Below are positions 1 through 5,666 of a DNA stretch of 5,805 nucleotides, piece by piece. The stretch's first letter is position 1, and each line of letters opens with the position of its first letter. Under the pieces are notes generated by a model. The model ran no database searches and had not been told where the DNA came from. It saw only the letters and a program-made list of their open reading frames with translations. A program made the translations under genes and the position numbers. The stretch is taken from assembly GCA_910577085.1 (NCBI GenBank), contig CAJTLE010000149.1:1-5805 (forward strand), in the 5' to 3' direction. This stretch comes from an uncultured Allobaculum sp. (GTDB taxonomy: Bacteria; Bacillota_I; Bacilli_A; Erysipelotrichales; Erysipelotrichaceae).

Positions 1-814
1 TCATTACAGTGCTCAGGTCAAGAAGATTGCCCGGAATAATGTCATACCAGACTGGCAGGCCAGTCTCTTCATCTAGAACCAGAATCAGTCTTATCTGAAT
101 CTCTGACGAAGATAGGCCATGGCAGCACAGTGCATTAAACGGATTGTTCTCAATCTGGTTTGGCAGAGGAGTCGAGTCAACATAGCACCCTTTCCCAAAC
201 TCAGGGTTCTTTTTCCTCATAAACTGGATAAAATTCTTGAAAAACGAAAGTCGAACCTGGTCATCACCCATGGCCGAGAAGAAGGCAGTATCAGAATGAA
301 GTGAACAAGTCGCCAAATTATCAAGCAGATACGACGCAAATGATTTTTCAATAAAATCATCACAGCTGATCTTGGATCCATCCTTCAGAATGCCATGAAG
401 AACATGAGCCAGAACCCGTTCGAACAGCTCATCTTTTATAAAAACGGTTCGTAGAACGGCTAAAATTCCCTGTTTTTCTAAAAATTTGAGAAGCAGATAT
501 GTGTCACCAAAAACGGTATGAATTTCCGGATTTGGAAAGAAATTGGAGCATTTAGCTAGCTTTTCATCCAACTCAACAGATGAAAAAACATCGGAAAGTA
601 CGTTGTATTGAACAAGACCACGTGTTGGAGAGAGAAAAATCCCTGATTTTTTGTCTTCAGCCAGATAAATGACCTTTCCAAGACGTTCCCGAACCCTCTG
701 GCGGGAGTGATTTTGCTTGCCTGGTACATAAACAGACTCAACAATTGCGGCTGAACCTGAAACGACCGAACCGGCAGAGTCTTTGACAACTTTTTGGACT
801 TTGATAAACGCCAT
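1..814 (-). CDS. IS1634-like (IS4 superfamily) DDE transposase, N-terminal part
   Basis: The frame is open from the ATG at 814 to the window edge, giving the first 271 residues. Transposases of this family are usually about twice as long, so the C-terminal half with the YREK-type glutamate is outside the window. The N-terminus (residues about 24-50, with VESVYVPGKQNHSRQRVRERLG) has the Arg/Lys-rich pattern ending in LG-x-V seen at the start of IS1634 transposases. The first catalytic Asp is D213 in CYVDSTPLPN. The second is D266 in IIPGNLLDLST, the G-N-x-x-D block of the IS4 superfamily. The start at 814 is preferred because AAAGGGTG (824-831) lies about 11 bases upstream. A second in-frame ATG at 823 sits only 2 bases from the same site. 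The enzyme would cut and paste its own element. No frameshift or stop is seen in the visible half. Family assignment is by motif recognition; the exact IS name cannot be given. Confidence 0.85.
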   Translation of the reverse strand, partial: MAFIKVQKVVKDSAGSVVSGSAAIVESVYVPGKQNHSRQRVRERLGKVIYLAEDKKSGIFLSPTRGLVQYNVLSDVFSSVELDEKLAKCSNFFPNPEIHTVFGDTYLLLKFLEKQGILAVLRTVFIKDELFERVLAHVLHGILKDGSKISCDDFIEKSFASYLLDNLATCSLHSDTAFFSAMGDDQVRLSFFKNFIQFMRKKNPEFGKGCYVDSTPLPNQIENNPFNALCCHGLSSSEIQIRLILVLDEETGLPVWYDIIPGNLLDLSTVM

Positions 815-836
815 ATGATGCATCACCCTTTAAATA

Positions 837-854
837 TAGTTCTAAGTAGAACTA
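837..854. repeat. Perfect palindrome in the transposase leader
   Basis: TAGTTCTA (837-844) and TAGAACTA (847-854) are exact reverse complements separated by AG. The palindrome lies between the candidate -10 box and the ribosome binding site of the transposase gene. It may be an operator. It may also be a leader hairpin of the kind insertion sequences use to limit translation from transcripts entering from outside. Confidence 0.6.
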
Positions 855-943
855 CATTTTAGTATAGTTCAAAGAGAGTCAATGTCTAAATTGATGCATA
901 CCTAAAGCACGGTATTCATTAATAAAAGAGTGTAGTTCTACTT
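844..943. repeat. 13-base inverted repeat, probably near the IS end
   Basis: AAGTAGAACTACA (844-856) is repeated exactly as its reverse complement TGTAGTTCTACTT (931-943), 74 bases apart. The inner arm overlaps the palindrome at 837-854, so the GTAGAACTAC motif is present in several copies close to the transposase start. Reiterated transposase-binding sites near the element end are a plausible reading. The true terminal repeat cannot be fixed because the other end of the element is outside the window. The element probably ends between about 943 and 955. Confidence 0.5.
856..882 (-). promoter_or_regulatory. Candidate promoter of the transposase gene
   Basis: Read on the minus strand, TTGACT (877-882) resembles a -35 box and TAAAAT (856-861) a -10 box. 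The spacer is 15 bases, shorter than the ideal 17. Transcription would begin inside the palindrome at 837-854, which could then fold in the transcript leader or bind a repressor. Weak support only. Confidence 0.35.
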
Positions 944-953
944 TTTGCGGGAT

Positions 954-1082
954 CTAAGGTTTATTTTCTTCGACCCAGCACCAATCAAATGTATGATGAG
1001 TTTCACAAAACATTGGTAACATTACTGATTCAACTGCCAATACAACAATAAAGATGCTTAGCAATTTATTGATTACCTTCAT
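954..1082 (-). CDS. Small secreted peptide, candidate pheromone precursor
   Basis: This 42-codon gene was found by reading the region upstream of the regulator. The product starts MKVINKLLSIFIVVLAVESV, a basic head followed by a hydrophobic segment (about residues 7-25). It then changes to a polar tail with C26, paired histidines at 29-30, F32-D33-W34-C35-W36, an acidic pair at 38-39 and a final K-P. This is the build of an exported signal-peptide precursor. It is divergent from an XRE/TPR regulator, as in rgg-shp pairs. The FDWCW stretch recalls the W-W core of streptococcal XIP peptides. The Cys-Trp followed by acidic residues and Pro also recalls AgrD cyclic-lactone precursors, but no AgrB is visible. 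No lipobox is present. The start at 1082 has the site GGAAAGGAGAG upstream. An ATG at 1092, only 2 bases from that site, would give just 8 codons (1066-1092). The stop lies within about 10 bases of the presumed IS end. The gene call is likely; the role is inferred. Confidence 0.6.
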   Translation of the reverse strand: MKVINKLLSIFIVVLAVESVMLPMFCETHHTFDWCWVEENKP

Positions 1083-1092
1083 TAAGATTCAT

Positions 1093-1103
1093 CTCTCCTT
1101 TCC
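1093..1103 (-). promoter_or_regulatory. Ribosome binding site of the small peptide gene
   Basis: On the minus strand this reads GGAAAGGAGAG, an extended match to the Shine-Dalgarno consensus. Its AGGAG core lies 12 bases before the ATG at 1082 and 2 bases before the ATG at 1092. Only the 1082 start opens a frame of useful length. This site is the main argument that the 42-codon frame is translated. Confidence 0.65.
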
Positions 1104-1117
1104 TGTTTTGTGATTTA

Positions 1118-1146
1118 ATAATATCGGAATTTAAAGTGATTGAAAA
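1118..1146 (-). promoter_or_regulatory. Candidate promoter of the small peptide gene
   Basis: Read on the minus strand, TTTTCA (1141-1146) and TATTAT (1118-1123) are separated by 17 bases. The hexamer TCCGAT occurs twice, at 1146-1151 beside the -35 box and at 1123-1128 (first five bases TCCGA plus T) beside the -10 box, 23 bases apart. These direct repeats are reasonable candidates for a regulator-binding site between the divergent genes. Confidence 0.45.
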
Positions 1147-1169
1147 TCGGATAAATTTCATGAATATTT

Positions 1170-1174
1170 GGAGG
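1170..1174 (+). promoter_or_regulatory. Ribosome binding site fixing the regulator start at 1181
   Basis: GGAGG lies 6 bases before the ATG at 1181, an ideal distance. No comparable site precedes the TTG at 1243, the only alternative start in the long downstream frame. This shows that translation begins in the upstream frame and that the frame change at 1228-1234 is real in this sequence. Confidence 0.8.
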
Positions 1175-1180
1175 TTGGCA

Positions 1181-2445
1181 ATGGATATTTATAACAACTT
1201 GGGTCTGGTTGAAAAAATACTTAGACTAAAAAAAGCCTGACATTGGATAATGTTGCTAACGATTTAGGAATGTCCAGGGCTTTTCTCAGCTATGCGGAAA
1301 ATGGACAGAAAACTTTGAGAAAAGAAGACTTTATTCGATTTCTTGATTTTTATGATATCAGTTTTAACTTTGATTCTTCAATAACCAACGAAATTCATAA
1401 CCTTCTTGATGAAATGGTAAGTGCCTTTATTTATCGTAATCAGAGTTATGGTAATGAAGTGGTAAAAAGAGTAGTACAAAACGAAGAAAAATATAAGTAT
1501 TCTTTAGGCTGCATCTATCTATCTCTAATCAATATTTTTCCTATAGATCCAGAAAGGACGATGCGGGAGCGTACAAGACTGTTTGATGAAGCAGAATCGT
1601 TACTGCCTCTATATTCAGCAGACGAAAAGGCACTTTTTACCTTTGTAAAAGCCTATGAATTGGGGAAACAGGAAAAATACGACCTTTCTATTTCACTTTA
1701 TTATGAAGCTTTAAATTACTTTGAAGGAAGACAATGGCCTCAATTAGAAGGGATCATAAAAGTAAATCTTGGAACAATTCTAACAACTACTGTTTCCTAT
1801 TTCGAAGGTTATAAAATCACAAATGAGGCACTTGATATATTTGTAAGACGCAGCAATTATGTACGTGCTCTGATTTGCCAGAGTAATATTGCAAGTTACT
1901 TAACGCAAATGCAGTGTTATGGCCCTTCAGAAGAAATATCAAATAAAATACTGCTGTCAAAAGAGACCTTCTCTAATCCGCTCATTTATACCTGCGCCAT
2001 TAGAGTAAAATTAATGACGCTAACGCTATCAGAGAAATTTTATGAAGCCATTCAGTTTGCCCAAACTCATCAATACCCATTTCCAAATGGCTTTATCAGT
2101 AATTTTTGCCTTATTCCATATTGCTATTATCGAACAGGACAATTTGAAGAATGCTTATCAGAAATCAAAAAACTATCTAAAGAAAAACCAACAGCTGATG
2201 ATAAAGCCCTTTTCTCATTACTTAAAGCAATTATACGACAAGATAAGCCGGGTGTTGAAAAAGAAAAGAAACGGATGGAGAAAATCTGTTGTAGGCAATA
2301 TAATTGGCCAATGTTAAAAATACTATATCAATTGCTGATTTACTATTATACTGATATTGAAGATAAGGATATGTTAATTGATTCTTACGCTAAGCAGGCA
2401 ATGGTCTTCAGCCACAAGCTACCCCTTCCTGATTTACAAAACTGA
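1181..2445 (+). CDS. XRE/TPR regulator (Rgg/RRNPP type), split by a -1 frame change
   Basis: Probable cytoplasmic transcription regulator that binds DNA and is controlled by an imported peptide. From the ATG at 1181 the frame gives 18 residues ending ILRLKK, then A and a stop at 1238-1240. The -1 frame continues as SLTLDNVANDLGMSRAFLSY. Joined at the A run, the product is 421 residues. Residues about 8-65 make a complete XRE helix-turn-helix: helix 1 up to the junction, then TLDNVANDLG and MSRAFLSYAENG. The rest is a long all-helical region rich in Tyr, Leu and Ala with TPR-like stretches (for example around residues 145-215 and 270-330). Rgg and PlcR proteins are about 280-300 residues; this length is closer to NprR. 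The gene is AT-rich, unlike the genes to its right, and is divergent from the small peptide gene. Without the frame change, only a TTG-started 400-residue form lacking helix 1 could be made, and no ribosome binding site supports it. It may be a programmed frameshift, a phase-variable gene, a pseudogene or a sequencing error. Confidence 0.78.
1228..1234 (+). other. Seven-A slippery run at the regulator frame junction
   Basis: The regulator frame reads CTA AAA AAA GCC TGA across this run. The heptamer A-AAA-AAA has the X-XXY-YYZ form that allows tandem -1 slippage. After slipping, the next codon is AGC, and the reading frame continues for 403 residues. One additional A in the DNA or RNA would have the same effect. 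No clear downstream stimulatory stem-loop was seen. Confidence 0.6.
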
Positions 2446-2632
2446 TTTCTATGCTTAGTATTGCTGTCAATCAAACGGATGGTAATGTGTTTTGATTAGC
2501 AGATCTTTCAATATTTAGCAAGTTAAAATCAACTGACTATTTTTCATGAAATTTTAAAATCTGTAATCGAATTTTTGGCTGCCTACACAGAATTATCGGA
2601 AAGTTTTTGGAACTATGCTCTGGAAATCTCTT

Positions 2633-2660
2633 ACAGATCAAACACGATCCGGTGATCTGT
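2633..2660. repeat. 8-base inverted repeat, possible operator
   Basis: ACAGATCA (2633-2640) and TGATCTGT (2653-2660) are exact reverse complements around a 12-base centre. No T run follows, so it is not a terminator. It lies about 330 bases before the membrane protein gene and may be a regulator-binding site. Its function is unknown. Confidence 0.4.
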
Positions 2661-2846
2661 TCTGGCCGGCAGACTGAAAAAAGGTTTCTGTTTCGCTTTT
2701 GGCAAGCAGAAGTGAATGCAGAATGGATTCATATTTCTCGATCAGGATTGAGAAAAAAACGATGATGATGGACTGAAGAGGCTGAAACAACGGTTGCACT
2801 CCGGCAAAATCTGTAACGGATCGTTTTCAAAGCGGAAAAAGATCGG

Positions 2847-2975
2847 ATGAAAAAACAAGAATTTTATCTGAAGATACTCCTGACAAAACTCCAGGCGAAA
2901 AAATGCAATAAGAACATCTGGAAACAGATTACACATCAAAAGAGCTGGAGAGAGAAAGCCGGAAAGTGGCTTTAA
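2847..2975 (+). CDS. Possible small basic peptide, 42 codons, doubtful
   Basis: The frame runs from the ATG at 2847 to the TAA at 2973-2975 and would give a 42-residue product with about a dozen Lys/Arg and two Trp near the C-terminus. It begins MKKQEFYLKILL. There is no good Shine-Dalgarno, only A-rich sequence with a distant GGA. The stop overlaps the ribosome binding site of the next gene (AAAGGAG, 2974-2980), so it could act as a translationally coupled leader peptide. It could also be a chance frame in A-rich DNA. No family is recognised. Confidence 0.2.
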   Translation: MKKQEFYLKILLTKLQAKKCNKNIWKQITHQKSWREKAGKWL

Positions 2976-2988
2976 AGGAGAGGATAGG

Positions 2989-3624
2989 ATGAATAAACAA
3001 AAAATCGGGATGCTTGCCATGGGTGTGCTTTTCATCGGAATTGGAATTGGATTGTTCCGCTATAGCGCGGCTGGATCGGATCCTTATACTGCAATGGCAA
3101 TCAGTATTTCAAGTTTAACCCGGATCAATTTTGGAACCTGCATGATGCTCGGCCACCTGATTATTCTCGTGCCAGTCTTTTTTCTGGATCGCTCGCAGAT
3201 TGGCCTGGGCAGCCTGATGAATATGTTTGGCGCCGGCTACATTGCTGATTTTGTATTTTCTGTGACCGGCATGATTTTCCCGGTGAATCTCGTTTCGCAA
3301 AGCGCTGCAATGATTCTGGCGATTGCCTTGTTGGCCATCGGCCTGGCTCTTTATATGCTGCCTGATGGCGGCGTAGCTCCTTATGATGCCCTTGCTGTCA
3401 TTTTGGAAAAACGAATGAATGGGAAAATTTCCTATGGTTTATGCCGCATGCTTACAGATGGCGCCTGCATCGTTCTTTGCCTGCTTTTTTCCTGGCTGGC
3501 CGGCAGCAGCCTGATGGGCGTGATCGGAGTGGGAACCATCGTCTGCATGGTTTTTCTTGGCCCGCTGGCCCAGATGTGCCGATCTTATTTCATCGAACAT
3601 GTATTCAGAGGCAGATTTGCATAA
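2989..3624 (+). CDS. YczE/YitT-type six-helix membrane protein
   Basis: This 211-residue integral membrane protein belongs to the YczE/YyaS/YitT group, whose biochemical role is not established. About six hydrophobic segments can be seen: residues 5-25, 48-66, 75-95, 105-124, 155-172 and 175-192. Two related loops, AAGSDPYTAM (27-36) and DGGVAPYDAL (126-135), follow the first and fourth segments. This suggests an internal duplication, and the Gly/Pro-rich pattern after a glycine-rich helix is typical of the family. The start is firm: AGGAG at 2976-2980 lies 8 bases before the ATG. The length is normal for the family. The gene is preceded by a long gap and ends in its own terminator, so it is probably monocistronic, perhaps together with the doubtful short frame before it. 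Its base composition is richer in G and C than that of the regulator upstream. The family call is good; substrate and role are unknown. Confidence 0.85.
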   Translation: MNKQKIGMLAMGVLFIGIGIGLFRYSAAGSDPYTAMAISISSLTRINFGTCMMLGHLIILVPVFFLDRSQIGLGSLMNMFGAGYIADFVFSVTGMIFPVNLVSQSAAMILAIALLAIGLALYMLPDGGVAPYDALAVILEKRMNGKISYGLCRMLTDGACIVLCLLFSWLAGSSLMGVIGVGTIVCMVFLGPLAQMCRSYFIEHVFRGRFA

Positions 3625-3643
3625 AGCAGATGCCTCTTTTTTT
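3607..3643 (+). terminator. Rho-independent terminator after the membrane protein gene
   Basis: AGAGGCA (3607-3613) pairs with TGCCTCT (3631-3637), and a run of T follows to 3643. The loop is large (17 bases) and contains the stop codon at 3622-3624, so the stem uses the last codons of the gene. Confidence 0.6.
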
Positions 3644-3797
3644 GCCTGTATGGACGGAAACAAGCCATTGGGGGCAGCCTGGTCAATACTCGAAATATTT
3701 AAAAAAAGTATGTCCACCATCAGGCTTCGGGACGAATGCTTTCTTCGAAATTTTGTCACTCTAAGTGTTTATGGGGATTTTTTTCATCAATGAACGA

Positions 3798-3861
3798 CGC
3801 TTACAGAAGCGAAAACAGCGAACAGTTGCTGACAATTACGAAATGTGATGGCTTTGTAATT
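3798..3861 (+). promoter_or_regulatory. Three consecutive small inverted repeats before the transferase gene
   Basis: Three hairpin-forming units follow each other. CGCTT (3798-3802) pairs with AAGCG (3807-3811). CAGCGAA (3816-3822) pairs with TTGCTG (3826-3831) with one bulged G. AATTACGAA (3834-3842) pairs with TTTGTAATT (3853-3861) with one G-U pair. The last is followed by T-rich sequence and ends 35 bases before the ATG at 3897. They may form a structured leader or attenuator, or the third may be an operator. TGTAAT (3855-3860) also resembles a -10 box, but no good -35 box stands at the right distance. Confidence 0.3.
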
Positions 3862-3896
3862 TTGTTTTCCTCTCAAAGACGACTAGAATAATCATC

Positions 3897-5504
3897 ATGA
3901 ATAAGAAGAACAGGAAGAATCTTTCCATCTGGATTGGAACCTCGGCCTACATTCTATTTCTGTTAGTCTGCATTGTCTTATATGCGATTGACTACATCAC
4001 CAATATTGTACAAGTTGAGTCGTTCTCTCAGTTTCTGTATACCATGCAGGTTGGAATGGGAGGGGCCAGTAATACAATCATTCAGATTTTGCAGGGCTTT
4101 GCACTGAATTATCTGTTCTGGATCGCCTGTGCAACGATCTTATATGGCGCGTATATGAAGGTTGCCCTGGGCAATCGCAAACGGTTGAAAGAAGGGAAAC
4201 GGCCGCTCTGGTCCAGCCAGACGATTGTAACTTTGAATTCAACCGTTCTGGTCACGTCTGTCATCACTGCATTTGTGCTTTGTTATCAGGTGAGTCAGGG
4301 ATATGATGCCCTGAAAATTGACGATTACCTGGAAGAACAGTCTACGGTTTCAACTTTGTATGAAGATCAGTATGTATCGACATCTGATCAACTGCTGAAG
4401 TTCCCTGAAAAAAAGAAAAATCTTATCTATATTTATATGGAATCCATGGAAGCCACCTATACGGATCAAGCCAATGGGGGAGGATTTGAAGACAATCTGA
4501 TTCCGAATCTGACGCAGATTGCCAATGAAAACACCAATTTTAAAGCGGCAGATGATCCCAATTTAAATGGCGGCCTGGTCACCAACCAGACAAGCTGGAC
4601 CGTTGCAGGCATGGTTGCCCAGACTTCAGGAACCCCGCTTGGTGTTGGAAATTCGAAGTATAACCACAGCTTTGATGAAAACATGCTGTTTATGCCAAAT
4701 GTCACCTCACTGGGGGATCTGCTGGAAAAACACGGCTACAAAAATGTACTGATGTGCGGCTCTGAGGCCAGCTATGCCGGCAGGTCCAATTATTTTCACC
4801 AGCATGGCGATTATGAAATCATTGACCTTGATGCGGCTCATCAGAGCGGCATGCTGTCCAAAAACTATCATGAATGGTGGGGCTTTGAAGATTCCAAGCT
4901 CGTTGATTTTGCCAAAGACAAAATTACTGAACTCGCTTCTAAAGATGAACCCTTTAACTTCACGATGCTGACAGCCGATACCCACTTCAAAGACGGATAT
5001 CTCTGCCCAGACTGCCCGGATGAGTATGACGAACAGTATGAAAACGTCATTGCCTGTTCCGACAAGCGGATTGCAGAATTCGTCTGCTGGATCCAGCAGC
5101 AGGATTTTGCCAAGGATACAGTGATCGTTCTTTCCGGTGACCATTTATCGATGGACAGTCTGATCAACCAGAGTGTTGGTCTGGATTTCCCGCGCCGGAC
5201 TTACTTCGCGATTCTCAATGGCAAAGAATACACTCTCAACAAAACCCGTGACTTTACCACGCTGGATATTTTCCCGACAACATTAGAAGCCATGGGCGTT
5301 GAAATTGAAGGACACCGCTTAGGTCTTGGCACATCGCTGTATGCTGATCAGCCGACCTTATGCGAACAGATGGGCTTTGAAACGCTCAATGAAGAGATCT
5401 CTCATCGAAACGTCCGTTTTGAAGAAGAAATTCTCAAAGATGATGGCCTGGAGCCAGACGCCGAGAATCTGCCATCCAAACTGGTCAAAACAGAACGTGG
5501 ATAA
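3897..5504 (+). CDS. LtaS/OpgB-like membrane phosphoglycerol transferase (sulfatase fold)
   Basis: This 535-residue enzyme belongs to the family that moves phosphoglycerol from phosphatidylglycerol to an acceptor on the outer side of the membrane, as in lipoteichoic acid synthesis (LtaS) or glucan decoration (OpgB). Three membrane segments (about residues 10-33, 60-85, 109-130) are followed by an extracellular alkaline-phosphatase-fold domain. Likely metal and catalytic residues are E182 in YMESME, the nucleophile T232 in NQTSWT, D361 and H363 in TADTH, and D415-H416 in LSGDH. The block TSWTVAGMVAQTSGTPLG (232-249) and the Cys-rich GYLCPDCP segment (367-374), with C387 in ACSD, look more like OpgB-type proteins than classic LtaS. 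The enzyme is shorter than E. coli OpgB and has a hydrophilic, acidic C-terminus. No strong Shine-Dalgarno precedes the ATG, and no other in-frame ATG occurs between it and the upstream stop at 3846. The gene stands alone and ends in a strong terminator. The acceptor cannot be told from the sequence. Confidence 0.88.
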   Translation: MNKKNRKNLSIWIGTSAYILFLLVCIVLYAIDYITNIVQVESFSQFLYTMQVGMGGASNTIIQILQGFALNYLFWIACATILYGAYMKVALGNRKRLKEGKRPLWSSQTIVTLNSTVLVTSVITAFVLCYQVSQGYDALKIDDYLEEQSTVSTLYEDQYVSTSDQLLKFPEKKKNLIYIYMESMEATYTDQANGGGFEDNLIPNLTQIANENTNFKAADDPNLNGGLVTNQTSWTVAGMVAQTSGTPLGVGNSKYNHSFDENMLFMPNVTSLGDLLEKHGYKNVLMCGSEASYAGRSNYFHQHGDYEIIDLDAAHQSGMLSKNYHEWWGFEDSKLVDFAKDKITELASKDEPFNFTMLTADTHFKDGYLCPDCPDEYDEQYENVIACSDKRIAEFVCWIQQQDFAKDTVIVLSGDHLSMDSLINQSVGLDFPRRTYFAILNGKEYTLNKTRDFTTLDIFPTTLEAMGVEIEGHRLGLGTSLYADQPTLCEQMGFETLNEEISHRNVRFEEEILKDDGLEPDAENLPSKLVKTERG

Positions 5505-5624
5505 TCGTTAGAAAACTCGACGAATGTTTTTGTTCTTTGACTCCAGAAATTCACCTGTTTCCAATGAATTGATCCGGGAAGGTCTCGGATTGAGAAAAAA
5601 TCAGATAAAGAACCCAATTGAAAA

Positions 5625-5666
5625 CCATCTTCGAATGACCTGGCTCATGAGAAGATGGCTTTTTTT
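5625..5666 (+). terminator. Strong Rho-independent terminator after the transferase gene
   Basis: CCATCTTC (5625-5632) pairs with GAAGATGG (5651-5658). Inside, ATGA (5635-5638) pairs with TCAT (5645-5648) beyond a tandem GA mismatch. Seven T bases follow (5660-5666). On the other strand the stem is followed by TTTTC, so it may also work weakly for transcripts coming from the right. It lies 120 bases after the stop codon. Confidence 0.85.

Larger units (their letters stand above)
2446..2988. other. 543-base stretch without a convincing gene
   Basis: No long open frame with a ribosome binding site was found on either strand. Seen here are a 7-base stem, AATCAAA (2469-2475) with TTTGATT (2491-2497), just after the regulator. 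It has no T run, so it is a poor terminator. There is also a perfect palindrome TTTCATGAAA (2542-2551) and an 8-base inverted repeat (2633-2640 with 2653-2660). The last 150 bases are very A-rich and contain a 42-codon basic frame. The stretch may hold the promoter and leader of the membrane protein gene, or remnants of a decayed gene. Confidence 0.5.

Noticed and set aside
119..304. 61-codon plus-strand frame
   Set aside because: It lies opposite the transposase gene, whose motifs and continuity are clear. It is an antisense shadow.
1243..2445. TTG-started 400-residue form of the regulator as the true gene
   Set aside because: No ribosome binding site precedes 1243, and the form lacks the first helix of the helix-turn-helix. 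The missing part is encoded just upstream behind a good GGAGG site.
2469..2497. Stem AATCAAA/TTTGATT as the regulator terminator
   Set aside because: The stem is short and AT-rich with a 15-base loop, and no T run follows it.
2745..2758. GGATTGAGAAAAAA shared with 5587-5600
   Set aside because: A 14-base A-rich match without any extension or common context. It is most likely coincidence.
2742..3035. 97-codon minus-strand frame rich in Phe, Leu, Ser and Pro
   Set aside because: It reads the A-rich leader and the start of the membrane protein gene backwards. Its Phe/Ser-rich content follows from that, and no family is recognised.
3557..3793. 78-codon plus-strand frame running past the membrane protein gene
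   Set aside because: It begins inside the membrane protein gene in another frame, crosses the terminator and has no ribosome binding site.
4707..5144. 145-codon minus-strand frame
   Set aside because: It is entirely antisense to the catalytic domain of the transferase, where the conserved residues prove the plus-strand reading.
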